In this document: piece by piece, positions 8,005 to 16,244 of the stretch | How positions within the stretch are numbered: position 1 is the stretch's first letter | Layout: each line of letters begins with the position of its first letter | Assembly (NCBI GenBank): GCA_017439665.1 | Contig: JAFSIS010000029.1 | Span: 1-41,214 of the forward strand | Direction: 5' to 3' | DNA from: Lachnospiraceae bacterium | GTDB lineage: Bacteria; Bacillota; Clostridia; Lachnospirales; Lachnospiraceae | Length of the DNA stretch: 41,214 nucleotides | Notes under the pieces: model-generated | Databases searched by the model: none | The model's input: only the letters and a program-made list of their open reading frames with translations | What the model was told of the DNA's origin: nothing | Translations under genes and position numbers: made by a program

Positions 8005-8856
8005 TTATCCCAGATATTCTTCTGCTAACTGTTGATAAAAGGGGGTCATTTCTGCATAATCCCACCAAAGCTGTTCAATATCAAAGTGATCACATTTCCC
8101 ATTCCAGGGTTTGTTTCCCAGAAAATGGATAATGGTCACAGAGGCTTTAACCTCCGCATAGCGGACGCCCAGATTAAAAGCAAAACGGGCAGGTAAATTA
8201 TACTTGATGGTATCTACAAACTTAACCTCTTTCCAGTGGACGTAGTTTAATAGATCCTGATCCGGTGTAGGTAAGCGGTAGGGCAGATCTTTGGCAAGAT
8301 TCAGATAGGTATCAAGATGATATTTACCCCGCATTTTTTCAATATTCATCAGCAGCATTCCGGCATTAAAGTACATGAAGCCCTCTTTAAGATGATCCTG
8401 GAAAAACCGGCTTCGGGCATCTGCAGAAGCCGGAGCCACATAAGGTTCCGGGCAGGCACAGAGAATGTTCCCCTCAAAATCTGTGGTATAAAGCTCAGTA
8501 AGAGATTTATTTATGATCATATCCACATCCAGGTAGAGGATACGGTCTACCTCTATAGGAAGAATATCCTGTAAAGTGAGCCGATAGAAGGTTTCCATGG
8601 ACCACTTGGTGACAGCCAGATAGTCTGCCGAAAAAAGTGAGCGATCGACGGTCAGCCAGTGCAGACAGGCCTGGTGGGAGGCAACTAACTCCTCCAGACA
8701 AAGCTTCTCTTCTGGGGTCAGATCACTTTGTAAAAGAAAGATATGAATATCCCAGTTTTCATCCTGATTTACAAAAAGGGAAGTCAGCATGACATAGGTA
8801 TAGCGTACATAGTTGCTGTTTAAGGCAGCGGCAATATTCATTCTTGGTTTTATCAT
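8005..8856 (-). CDS. GT8 family glycosyltransferase
   Basis: This 283-residue protein belongs to glycosyltransferase family 8 (LgtC/GlyD-like retaining galactosyl- or glucosyltransferases). The features are the N-terminal NIAAALNSNYVRYTYVMLTS, the Mn-binding DVD (110-112 in LYLDVDMI), the YFNAGMLLMNIEKMR segment, and HFLGNKPWNGKC near the C-terminus. The ATG at 8856 has AGGAG 8 nt upstream; the second Met at residue 6 is less likely. It lies between the CgeB-like and GT2 genes in the same operon. A hexose transferase acting on the flagellin-linked glycan is inferred. Confidence 0.9.
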   Translation of the reverse strand: MIKPRMNIAAALNSNYVRYTYVMLTSLFVNQDENWDIHIFLLQSDLTPEEKLCLEELVASHQACLHWLTVDRSLFSADYLAVTKWSMETFYRLTLQDILPIEVDRILYLDVDMIINKSLTELYTTDFEGNILCACPEPYVAPASADARSRFFQDHLKEGFMYFNAGMLLMNIEKMRGKYHLDTYLNLAKDLPYRLPTPDQDLLNYVHWKEVKFVDTIKYNLPARFAFNLGVRYAEVKASVTIIHFLGNKPWNGKCDHFDIEQLWWDYAEMTPFYQQLAEEYLG

Positions 8857-8911
8857 AAGCAGTACTCCTGTTTTTCAAATAGAGTAGGTATAGATCCGAC
8901 GAGGCGGGAAA

Positions 8912-10081
8912 TTATTTCAGAGTGGCGATTATTTCCTGTATACGGTGTTTGTAGGTATGATGGGCAGCAGTCCGTTCAAAGCCCTGTCTGGCAATAGCAG
9001 CCCGCTCATCCTCATGCTGGAGATAATAGGTGATTTTATCCAACAAATCCTCTTTACTTTCAAAATAAATAAAATCTTCTCCGGGAATATAGCAGTCAGG
9101 AAAATCTGCCTGATAGTTGGTTAAGAGAAAACCACCGGCACCCAGGATGTCAAAGGCTCGTAAGGGGATTCCGCTTTTGATGCTTCTGAGGGTAATGTTC
9201 AGATTGATCCTGGAGTGCTTAAATACATAAGGGGCCATATCGTAGTAATCCACCGGGCCATGATTAAGGGCACCGGGAAGGCTTAAGGTTTTTTCCGGAG
9301 TGTACAGATCATAGGAAAAATGTTCTCCGACAGCACTGAGAAGCTCGGTACGTTCAGTAGCAGTAATCTGTCGATTGATCACATACTGAGCATATAGGAA
9401 TTCCAGGGTTTCTACAGAAGTAGGATCCGGCTGCATGGGCATGATGCGCATCAGGTCATCAATAATCTCCCTGGTGAGAAGCTCCTGGATAAAATTGTAG
9501 CCATAGACCTTTTTCTGGGAAGCCATTATCCCCTCAAGATATCCTCTGGTATAGGGAGAGATTCCCTCCAGACGCTCATAAAAACGATGCTTTTCCGTGT
9601 AAAGAGAACCCACAAAAGCAATATCAGTCTGATTCTTCCAGGGACTGAGGTCAAAGAGTTTCTTATCCTTCATTTGGCTTAGCCGATCGGTATTGGCTGC
9701 GAGAGGGAGATAGTAGACGGTAGAAATTCCGGCTCTGTAAAATTCCAGATACTGTTCCTTGTCAAAGGTGAAAATATAGTTTCCCGGATAGATTGTCGTA
9801 TAAGAGTATAAAAGAACAAAAGGACTGTCATAGATCCAGGAGACATAGCGCATATCTGCTTTTTTACAAGCAAGAGAAATAATGGGAAAATAATTAAAAG
9901 AGAATACAAAATCGGGGGAAAACCGGCGAATTTCCTTTATGATGTCAGATTCTATTCTTTCATTACTATGAACATGTTCATTGGAAAAAGGTACGGTTTT
10001 TACAGTGTGCCCAAGCTCTTTAAAGCCTTGAATAATATCTTCATTACCGAAGCTTTTCCATTCCATCATCAGAATTTTCAT
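8912..10081 (-). CDS. CgeB-like glycosyltransferase (DUF3880 plus Glyco_trans_1_2), copy 1
   Basis: This protein of about 389 residues resembles the CgeB family, named from a Bacillus spore-surface glycosylation protein. An N-terminal DUF3880-like domain (FVFSFNYFPIISLAC, then RYVSWIYDSPF) is followed by a GT-B C-terminal domain, with KSGIPLRAFDILGAGGFLL and a sugar-nucleotide site near the end. Two ATGs are adjacent, at 10084 and 10081. GGGGAG lies 7 nt from the second, which is chosen. A TTG at 10096 overlaps that ribosome site and is rejected. It is the first gene of the five-gene minus operon and is divergent from the second LicD gene. Its close paralogue is at 12168-13373. Confidence 0.85.
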   Translation of the reverse strand: MKILMMEWKSFGNEDIIQGFKELGHTVKTVPFSNEHVHSNERIESDIIKEIRRFSPDFVFSFNYFPIISLACKKADMRYVSWIYDSPFVLLYSYTTIYPGNYIFTFDKEQYLEFYRAGISTVYYLPLAANTDRLSQMKDKKLFDLSPWKNQTDIAFVGSLYTEKHRFYERLEGISPYTRGYLEGIMASQKKVYGYNFIQELLTREIIDDLMRIMPMQPDPTSVETLEFLYAQYVINRQITATERTELLSAVGEHFSYDLYTPEKTLSLPGALNHGPVDYYDMAPYVFKHSRINLNITLRSIKSGIPLRAFDILGAGGFLLTNYQADFPDCYIPGEDFIYFESKEDLLDKITYYLQHEDERAAIARQGFERTAAHHTYKHRIQEIIATLK

Positions 10082-10153
10082 CATTTTTCTCCCCAATGCG
10101 CGTATATCTGTATTATAATAGATTTATTAGAAAAAAGAAACAGGGAGAATATC
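10082..10153. promoter_or_regulatory. Divergent intergenic region with TATAAT-like elements
   Basis: These 72 bp separate two divergent genes and must hold both promoters. TATAAT occurs on the plus strand at 10114-10119, and the overlapping ATTATA at 10112-10117 gives TATAAT on the minus strand. No good -35 hexamer is seen for either direction, so the exact promoters are uncertain. Confidence 0.35.
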
Positions 10154-10978
10154 ATGGTAGAAGTAGATGAGAAGACGCTGAGACAGATTCAGATGGTTCA
10201 GCTGGAAATGCTGGAAGAGGTAGACCGAATCTGCAAAAAATGCAATATTCATTATAACATTATTGCCGGGACTCTTCTGGGGGCGATACGCCATGGAGGA
10301 TATATACCCTGGGATGATGATGCAGATGTAGCAATGATGAGAACGGAATATGAGAAGTTCAGAAAGGCCTGCAGAACGGAACTGGACAAAAGCAGATTCT
10401 ATTTTCAGGATCATCGTAATACTAAGGGTTATCGCTGGGGTTATGGAAAACTGCGGAGAAAAGACACCCTCTTTTTAAGAGAGTTTCAAGAGCATATGCC
10501 TTACAGACAGGGTATTTGTATTGATGTTTTTCCTCTGGATGCAGTACCAAATAATTATTTTTTAAGAAGTCTCAAGAATTTTGAATGCTTTTGTGTAAGG
10601 AAGATACTCTGGTCAAAGGTAGGTAAGATTGCAGATAAGAATTTTTTAAAGAGACAATGGTTTAAAATCCTGGATAAAATACCGGAAAAACAAATATTCA
10701 AGTATTATCATGGCATGATCCGCAGGGCTGGTCGTAAGAAGACGAGGATGGTTCGTATTCTTACTTTTCCTACTCCCAATGATGAATGGGGTTATTATCG
10801 TAGTTGGTATGAAAACAGTACAGATATTGTGTTTGAGGGAATAACCTTCCGGGGAATTAAGGATTATGACAGCTATTTAAGCTTCAAATTTGGAGAATAT
10901 ATGACCCTTCCTCCTATGGAAAAGAGGAAGGTGCATCCGGTAAGCAAATTGATTATCGGCAATGAAGTCTGGGAATAG
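10154..10978 (+). CDS. LicD family phosphotransferase (copy 2)
   Basis: This 274-residue LicD protein has the signature GTLLGAIRHGGYIPWDDD followed by ADVAMMR, and a downstream YRQGICIDVFPLDAVPNN segment typical of the family. The same frame is open further upstream, but the ATG at 10154 is chosen. It has AGGGAG 6 nt before it and gives the usual LicD length, with the conserved block about 35 residues in. It would transfer a phospho-alcohol to a glycan. The core motif is nearly the same as in copy 1 (5942-6880), but the C-terminal halves differ, which may mean a different acceptor. It converges on the GT2-TPR gene with only 1 bp between stops. Confidence 0.87.
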   Translation: MVEVDEKTLRQIQMVQLEMLEEVDRICKKCNIHYNIIAGTLLGAIRHGGYIPWDDDADVAMMRTEYEKFRKACRTELDKSRFYFQDHRNTKGYRWGYGKLRRKDTLFLREFQEHMPYRQGICIDVFPLDAVPNNYFLRSLKNFECFCVRKILWSKVGKIADKNFLKRQWFKILDKIPEKQIFKYYHGMIRRAGRKKTRMVRILTFPTPNDEWGYYRSWYENSTDIVFEGITFRGIKDYDSYLSFKFGEYMTLPPMEKRKVHPVSKLIIGNEVWE

Positions 10979-10979
10979 A

Positions 10980-12050
10980 TCATGTGGATGTTTTTACCCG
11001 TTTAATCCCTTCTTTTGCAGCTGCATAATCCCCGCATTTTTTATAATAGGAAAGGGCTTCCCTGGTGCTTCCAAGGCATTCATAAATTACACCGATGTTG
11101 TAATAAGGAAGATAGCTGTTGATACCCAGGACAGAGTGGTCTTCTGTCCTGGCAGCCAGCAGAAACTGGTTGATGGCATCCTCAAAGAGTCCATTATTCA
11201 TATAGATCAAGCCCATGAGGAAAAGGAAGTCTGCATGGGAAGAAAAAGCTTCATAAATTCCTTCAAAGGTAAGAGCTTCCTGGTATTTTTTTAAAGAAAG
11301 CAAACAGTGACCATAGGATTCTACCATGGTTCGGACATATTGCAGATTCGGATTTACATCAAAAGCAAGCCCTTTTTGAAAAACAGAACAGGCTCTTTCA
11401 TAATCATTCAGGACAAAGTAGCTTTGTCCAAGCTGATAGTATAGGTAGGGATCATCCGGGTGTGCCAACAAAGCCGTTTCCAAAAGCTGTATATTCCTTT
11501 GAGATTTTTGGGTCAGGGTATCAGGATTGGCATATCCCTCATGATAAACCTTAATTTTTGTATCAAAATGTGAAGCTGCACTGCCATCCGGGGCAAGAAG
11601 CTGTTCGTGGATAATGCCGGTGTATTGATAATGCTTCCGGTGGAAAAAACGTCCGATAGGTTCTATGGCAGTGGATTTTTGCCCTCCGGAAACAAAGGGA
11701 TTGATCTGATGAATCAGTCCAATGGATTCAGGATGCTTCAGGCAGGGGGCCAATATAGTTATGAGTTGATTTTCCGGCTCTTCGTTCATCAGATATTCAT
11801 CAGAATCCACACTGAGAATCCAGTCGTGGGATGCCTTGGATACGCAGTAGTTTCTGGCGGCAGAAAAGTCATTGCACCAGTCAAAATGGTGTACCTGATG
11901 GGCATATCGTTTGGCGATTTCCTGTGTTTTATCGGTAGAGCCGGTGTCGGTGACTACAATTTCCCAGCTATATCTGCTCAGTTTTTTCAGGCAGGTTTCC
12001 AGAAATTTTTCTTCATTTTTGGTGATGATACAGACGGAAATGGGAAGCAT
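10980..12050 (-). CDS. GT2 glycosyltransferase with C-terminal TPR-like repeats (copy 2)
   Basis: This 356-residue protein has the same plan as 4871-5929: a GT-A domain with SVCIITKNE, DTGSTDKT, FDWCNDFSAARNY and D82-S-D84 (VDSDEYL), then TPR-like helical repeats from about residue 200 (DPYLYYQLGQSYFVLNDYER). The two copies are clearly homologous along their full length, including the shared tail ending YYNxG and YxKCG. Unlike copy 1, it stands alone on the minus strand between two plus-strand genes, so it has its own promoter. GGAG lies 7 nt before the ATG. It probably glycosylates flagellin or extends its glycan. Confidence 0.88.
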   Translation of the reverse strand: MLPISVCIITKNEEKFLETCLKKLSRYSWEIVVTDTGSTDKTQEIAKRYAHQVHHFDWCNDFSAARNYCVSKASHDWILSVDSDEYLMNEEPENQLITILAPCLKHPESIGLIHQINPFVSGGQKSTAIEPIGRFFHRKHYQYTGIIHEQLLAPDGSAASHFDTKIKVYHEGYANPDTLTQKSQRNIQLLETALLAHPDDPYLYYQLGQSYFVLNDYERACSVFQKGLAFDVNPNLQYVRTMVESYGHCLLSLKKYQEALTFEGIYEAFSSHADFLFLMGLIYMNNGLFEDAINQFLLAARTEDHSVLGINSYLPYYNIGVIYECLGSTREALSYYKKCGDYAAAKEGIKRVKTST

Positions 12051-12167
12051 TAAGGTCTCCTTTGTGATTTAAAGACAGTTACATTTATATTATAAGACAT
12101 TGTAACTATTCAGGACAAGCTCGAAAATCCATTGGATTTTTGTAAATATTTTGGAGTGAAAGCAAAG
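12051..12167. promoter_or_regulatory. Divergent promoter region with a 7-bp inverted repeat
   Basis: Between the divergent GT2-TPR and CgeB-like genes, AGTTACA (12077-12083) and TGTAACT (12101-12107) form a perfect inverted repeat flanking an AT-rich TATATTATAA core. A second small hairpin, AAAATCC/GGATTTT (12124-12140), lies before the CgeB ribosome site. The first repeat could be an operator over overlapping promoters. No regulator is identified. Confidence 0.35.
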
Positions 12168-13373
12168 ATGAAAAAATTATTGGTCTACTCCTGGGGTGGT
12201 TTTACGGATTCACAGCTCCTGGGCGTTTTAGGAAAATTGAAGATAGATTATGTAAACTATTCAAGGAAGCTGGTGGATTACCACAAGGATATGGAGGCAG
12301 CAGGGGAGATTATCAGCCTGATTCACAGGGAGAAGCCGGGGGCAATTTTCAGTTATAATTATATTCCTCTGTTGTCCATGATAGCCCAGATGAACAGCAT
12401 GCCGTATATCTCATGGGTATATGATTGTCCGCATTATACTCTTTTTTCGGAAACAGTAACAAATGAGTGGAATTATATTTTCTGCTTTGATGCGGCTCTT
12501 ACGGAAGAGCTGGTGACAAGAGGAGTAAGGCATGTGTTTCATTTTCCGCTGGGTGTGGATGTGCAGGATATGGAAAACCGGATTGCCGGGGGTGCTGTGA
12601 AGGGAGCAGGTAAAAAGAGCAGGTCGGCAAATGTATCTTATGGATGTGATGTGGCATTCGTGGGAAGTTTTTATAATAATGAACAGAACCGGCTGCGTCA
12701 TGCCAGCTTTTCGGAACATACAAGGGGATATCTGGATGGAATTATAGAGTCCCAGGCCCTTGTGTATGGGGCCCATTTTATCCCTCAGATCCTTCCTGAG
12801 AAGGTTTTGCGGGAACTGGTGGAGGTATGTCAGCTGCAGTTGGGAGATAGTTATCAGTATAGAGATGGGGAGCTGGCAGCAGGGATAATCGATAAGGAGA
12901 TTACGGCCAGGGAGAGGGAAAGGGTGCTGACAGCAGTAGCAGGTAAGCACCAGCTGCATGTTTATACCGGATCTGTAATTCCGGATGTAGTTTCCGGCCA
13001 GCCGGGCTTTGTCTATAAAGGATTTGCTGATCCTGTGACACAGATGCCGGTTATTTTCCAGCAAAGCAAGATCAATTTAAATATTAGCTTAAAGTCCATT
13101 ACTACAGGAATCCCGCAGCGGGTATTGGATATTTTAGCCTGTGGAGGGTTTTGTCTGACTAATTATCAGCCGGAGATTGCAGCTTATTTTGAAGATGGCA
13201 GGGAGCTGGTGATGTATTCCTCTATTCCGGATCTTTGCGGGAAGATTAATTATTATCTTACCCACGAAGAAGAACGCCAAAGGATTGCCGTAAGTGGAAA
13301 AGAAAAGGTGAAGCAGGTTTTTGAGCTGGAGCTTCGGGTGAGAAAGATGTTGGAAATGGTGGAAGAGGTTTAG
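12168..13373 (+). CDS. CgeB-like glycosyltransferase (DUF3880 plus Glyco_trans_1_2), copy 2
   Basis: This 401-residue protein is paralogous to 8912-10081. It has the DUF3880-like block AIFSYNYIPLLSMIAQM and PYISWVYDCPHYTLF, the DVAFVGSFYN motif that begins the middle domain, and a C-terminal GT-B domain with INLNISLKSITTGIPQR and LDILACGGFCLTNYQ. The ATG at 12168 follows GGAG at 11 nt. A TTG at 12132 would add 12 residues but has no ribosome site. Compared with copy 1 it has an insertion rich in Gly, Ala and Lys around residues 145-160. The fucosyltransferase-like gene follows after 5 nt, so both are one transcript. Confidence 0.87.
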   Translation: MKKLLVYSWGGFTDSQLLGVLGKLKIDYVNYSRKLVDYHKDMEAAGEIISLIHREKPGAIFSYNYIPLLSMIAQMNSMPYISWVYDCPHYTLFSETVTNEWNYIFCFDAALTEELVTRGVRHVFHFPLGVDVQDMENRIAGGAVKGAGKKSRSANVSYGCDVAFVGSFYNNEQNRLRHASFSEHTRGYLDGIIESQALVYGAHFIPQILPEKVLRELVEVCQLQLGDSYQYRDGELAAGIIDKEITARERERVLTAVAGKHQLHVYTGSVIPDVVSGQPGFVYKGFADPVTQMPVIFQQSKINLNISLKSITTGIPQRVLDILACGGFCLTNYQPEIAAYFEDGRELVMYSSIPDLCGKINYYLTHEEERQRIAVSGKEKVKQVFELELRVRKMLEMVEEV

Positions 13374-13378
13374 AGAAA

Positions 13379-14299
13379 ATGAAAATACAATTTCTTAACG
13401 GAGGTCTGGCAAACCAGGCCTTTCAGTATATTTTTGCAAGATATTATGAGCTGTCCCATCCGGGGGAGATCATGTATCTGGATGATTCGTATTTTGCAAT
13501 TCATACGGTACATAACGGATATGAGCTGGAGAAGGTATTTGGTCTGCAACCTCATTTTTTAAGTGAGTGTTTTGATGAAGACGTATGGGCATATATGCTG
13601 GAGGAGAAGAGGAAAGGGAAGAGTATCCCTGAGACGATGAAAGAGAATGGTATGGAACTGACCTTTATCTCAGAAGCAGGGGATGGATTCAATAAATTCA
13701 ATCCTTTTTCCGGTACAGTAAATAAGGTACCTACCAATATTTATTATCCGGCAATTCAGGAAATTCCGGGAATAGTCTACTATCACGGTTATTGGCTGAA
13801 CGGGGATTGGTTCAGAGCCTATGAAGATAGCTTTCTTGAGGAATTGACCTTTCCTGAATTAGTGGATGACAAGAATCGGAAGTACCTTCAGGTAATTGAA
13901 TCCTGTCCATCTGCAGCAATACACATTCGAAGAGGGGATTTTGTAGATCTGGATATGGCTATTCCGGCGAATATCTATAAAGTAATGGTAGGGCAGTTCA
14001 GGGAGAAGCTGGAGGCTTCCTCTGAGGCGGAAAAGGAGATCGGAAAATGGACCGGTGTTGTTTTTTCTGATGATATAGAGTGGTGCAGGAATAGTCGGGA
14101 AGAACTGGGGCTGGACAGTTTTGGTGATGTCATTTTTGCAGAAGGAAATGTGCAGGGGAAGAATTATATTGATATGCAGCTGATGAGCCGGTGTGAAGGG
14201 ATGATCATGTCCAACAGCTCTTTCTGTTACCTGGCAGCCCTGTTGAATACAAGGAAAAAGATTGTAGTGAATCCGACAGGGCGGGAGGTTATCATATAG
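13379..14299 (+). CDS. GT11 alpha-1,2-fucosyltransferase-like enzyme
   Basis: This 306-residue protein matches glycosyltransferase family 11. It starts with KIQFLNGGLANQAFQYIFAR, has the GDP-fucose-site motif HIRRGD (182-187), VVFSDDIEWC in the middle, and the late motif DMQLMSRCEGMIMSNSSFC. The family transfers fucose from GDP-fucose to galactose in an alpha-1,2 linkage, in the cytoplasm. Length is normal for the family. Only a weak purine-rich site precedes the ATG, consistent with coupling to the CgeB-like gene 5 nt upstream. It would cap the flagellin glycan. Fucose as the real donor is family knowledge, not shown here. Confidence 0.88.
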   Translation: MKIQFLNGGLANQAFQYIFARYYELSHPGEIMYLDDSYFAIHTVHNGYELEKVFGLQPHFLSECFDEDVWAYMLEEKRKGKSIPETMKENGMELTFISEAGDGFNKFNPFSGTVNKVPTNIYYPAIQEIPGIVYYHGYWLNGDWFRAYEDSFLEELTFPELVDDKNRKYLQVIESCPSAAIHIRRGDFVDLDMAIPANIYKVMVGQFREKLEASSEAEKEIGKWTGVVFSDDIEWCRNSREELGLDSFGDVIFAEGNVQGKNYIDMQLMSRCEGMIMSNSSFCYLAALLNTRKKIVVNPTGREVII

Positions 14300-14345
14300 A
14301 AATAAAATAGCAGAGAAATACACATATAATATGATAATTATAACA

Positions 14346-14374
14346 TTGACGCCCTTTTCTTTTATTGTTATACT
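14346..14374 (+). promoter_or_regulatory. Sigma-A type promoter of the Panacea module
   Basis: TTGACG (14346-14351), a 17-nt spacer and TATACT (14369-14374) form a near-consensus promoter ending 28 nt before the start codon. An AT-rich palindrome, ATAATTAT, sits just upstream of the -35 and could bind a regulator. Confidence 0.75.
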
Positions 14375-14402
14375 GGTTTAAAAAGTAGAGGAGAATGCAA
14401 TA

Positions 14403-15041
14403 ATGAGTAAATTATTAAATAGTCATGAAGTTGCAAAATGGTTTATTTATAATAACCCGTCTTTGGCATCCGGATATTCAGATGAAAATATCAAGTTGAA
14501 TAAATTATTGTACTTTTCCAGTCTCATGTACTATTGTATTGAAGAGAAAATGTTATTGGATGAATCATTTGTTGCTTTTCCCAAAGGGCCTGTGATTCGT
14601 TCAATTTATCGGGATTATCGATATAATGGGTTGGATAGAATGCCAGATAGTGACAGTATTCAGGAGATGAATGAGAGGCAAAGACAGGTACTGTACATTA
14701 TCAATTTCGTTTATGGTGATAGAAATGCCTCTGAACTTATTGATGAATCACATGAACATTCTCTTTGGAAGGATGTTGAATCATTTATTCCTAATAATCC
14801 TTTGATCGATTTTAAATACACAGAAATAGAATTGAAAGAATACTATAGAAGTCTGTTCAATATGTATAAGGGATTTGATTTTTCAGATATAAAAAAAGAT
14901 AAAATTAATGGAAATATTTTTTATTATAGTAAATCAACTTTTGAAATGACAGATGAGATTATGTTTAAACTTTCCCAATTAGATAAAATGTCATCTCCTC
15001 AATACATTGAATTATTAGATGGAGAACTTGTTTTTTCATAA
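14403..15041 (+). CDS. Panacea-domain (DUF4065/SocA-like) antitoxin
   Basis: Residues 1 to about 125 of this 212-residue protein match the Panacea (SocA-like, DUF4065) domain: SHEVAKWFIY, then IKLNKLLYFSSLMYYC, and the hallmark FPKGPVIRSIYRDY. Panacea proteins are antitoxins that neutralise many unrelated toxins, each normally encoded beside them. The C-terminal 85 residues are unrecognised and could bind the partner. GAGGAG lies 9 nt before the ATG behind its own strong promoter. The next gene starts 2 nt after the stop, which is typical toxin-antitoxin spacing. The pair is AT-rich compared with neighbours, suggesting horizontal transfer. Confidence 0.8.
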   Translation: MSKLLNSHEVAKWFIYNNPSLASGYSDENIKLNKLLYFSSLMYYCIEEKMLLDESFVAFPKGPVIRSIYRDYRYNGLDRMPDSDSIQEMNERQRQVLYIINFVYGDRNASELIDESHEHSLWKDVESFIPNNPLIDFKYTEIELKEYYRSLFNMYKGFDFSDIKKDKINGNIFYYSKSTFEMTDEIMFKLSQLDKMSSPQYIELLDGELVFS

Positions 15042-15043
15042 GT

Positions 15044-15463
15044 ATGGATATTATTATACTTAGGATGAAATATCCAAATGACCCAACAGGAAATTTAGCT
15101 GCACATCAACATTTTGTGGCTGAATTATCAAAGGAGTCGATTAACTTATATTCGATATCTTCTATTTTAGGGAAAGAAAATAGGGTATTGGGTAAAAATA
15201 AAGAGGATTATGAACAAATTAAAGCAGAAGAAATCAGAGTTAATGGCTTTAAAGTTCCATCTTTTATTGATTGTACAAAAATGTATCAAATTATTTTAGA
15301 TGATACAGTAGATATTAAACGATTATCAAATCGGAATATAACTTCAGAATTATCCAAGAGGATACATGATCGTATCGAATGTAAAAAGAAAGAAGGTAAA
15401 CATGGCGTATATTCTATATCAGTGGAGGAGTTAAAAGAATGGAATAAGAAAGTGATTAAGTAG
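15044..15463 (+). CDS. Unrecognised small protein, probable Panacea-linked toxin
   Basis: This 139-residue protein has no domain I can name with confidence. It begins with a strand-rich segment (MDIIILRMKYPNDPTGN) containing HQHFVAEL, has VPSFIDCTKMYQI in the middle, and ends in a basic helical tail (RIHDRIECKKKEGK). The middle loosely recalls PemK/MazF-like toxins, but this is weak. It has no signal peptide or membrane segment. Its start lies 2 nt after the Panacea gene stop with no good ribosome site of its own, so it depends on translational coupling. By position it is the best candidate for the cognate toxin. Confidence 0.65.
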   Translation: MDIIILRMKYPNDPTGNLAAHQHFVAELSKESINLYSISSILGKENRVLGKNKEDYEQIKAEEIRVNGFKVPSFIDCTKMYQIILDDTVDIKRLSNRNITSELSKRIHDRIECKKKEGKHGVYSISVEELKEWNKKVIK

Positions 15464-15496
15464 AATAATGAATTATTGTAATGATATATTAAATAA

Positions 15497-15523
15497 ATGC
15501 CCCGCAGACAACCTGCAGGGCAT
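15497..15523 (-). terminator. Terminator-like hairpin between the Panacea module and rubrerythrin
   Basis: ATGCCCCGCAG (15497-15507) pairs with CTGCAGGGCAT (15513-15523) around a 5-nt loop with one mismatch. Read on the minus strand it is followed by TTTATTTA, fitting the end of rubrerythrin (stop at 15555). It may also end the plus-strand toxin gene. Confidence 0.7.
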
Positions 15524-15554
15524 TATCTTTATGTTAGTTCAATTGTAAGGCTGA

Positions 15555-16097
15555 TTATGCGCCAAAGTATCTGCTTAACAGACCTTCGAAAGCTTTTCCG
15601 TGACGAGCTTCGTCTTTAGCCATTTCGTGTACTGTGTCATGGATAGCATCCAGGTTCAGTTCTTTTGCTCTCTTAGCAAGGTCGAACTTACCAGCGGTAG
15701 CTCCGCACTCAGCTTCTACACGCATTTCAAGGTTCTTCTTAGTGGAGTTGGTAACAACTTCGCCTAATAACTCAGCGAATTTTGCTGCATGCTCAGCTTC
15801 TTCTAAAGCTGCTTTCTCCCAGTAAAGACCGATTTCAGGATATCCTTCTCTGTGAGCAACACGTCCCATAGCCAGGTACATACCTACTTCACAGCACTCA
15901 GCTTCGAAGTTAGCTCTTAAGTCCATCATGATATCTTCACGGGATCCCTGAGCAACACCTACAACATGTTCACATGCCCATTCTCTTTTACCGGTCTGAA
16001 GAACGAATTTCTCAGTACCTACACCACACATAGGACATTTTTCAGGAGCAGTTTCTCCTTCATGAACATAACCACATACAGAACATACATACTTCAT
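15555..16097 (-). CDS. rbr: Reverse rubrerythrin (peroxide reductase)
   Basis: This 180-residue non-heme iron protein has the rubredoxin-like domain first: [20 protein letters not shown], residues 5-24, with two CxxC knuckles. The ferritin-like di-iron domain follows (about 50-178), with [17 protein letters not shown] and [11 protein letters not shown]. This reversed order marks the reverse rubrerythrins of clostridia, which reduce hydrogen peroxide and help with oxygen in the cytoplasm of anaerobes. GGAG precedes the ATG. The perR-like gene lies directly upstream in the same direction. In Clostridium acetobutylicum the homologous gene is repressed by PerR, so the same control is likely here. 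Confidence 0.93.
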   Translation of the reverse strand: MKYVCSVCGYVHEGETAPEKCPMCGVGTEKFVLQTGKREWACEHVVGVAQGSREDIMMDLRANFEAECCEVGMYLAMGRVAHREGYPEIGLYWEKAALEEAEHAAKFAELLGEVVTNSTKKNLEMRVEAECGATAGKFDLAKRAKELNLDAIHDTVHEMAKDEARHGKAFEGLLSRYFGA

Positions 16098-16138
16098 AGT
16101 TTTTTTCTCCTTTTCTTAAATAAAAATTTAGTAGTTAA

Positions 16139-16166
16139 ATTATAACACTCTGATTAATTTGTGCAA
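16139..16166 (-). promoter_or_regulatory. Rubrerythrin promoter
   Basis: On the minus strand, TTGCAC (16166-16161), a 16-nt spacer and TATAAT (16144-16139) precede rubrerythrin. The TTATAAT around the -10 matches one half of the PerR box (TTATAATnATTATAA), but the second half is poor. PerR control is therefore only suggested. Confidence 0.55.
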
Positions 16167-16244
16167 TAGACGGTCTGCCAATTTAGACACTTTTTAGCTA
16201 AATTTTTCCTGAATTTATTTTTGATATAAATTTTTAAGAAAAAA

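Noticed and set aside
12411..13064. A 217-codon open frame on the minus strand opposite the CgeB-like gene
   Set aside because: The plus-strand CgeB frame has clear domain motifs. The opposite translation is rich in His, Cys and Pro and has no recognisable fold.
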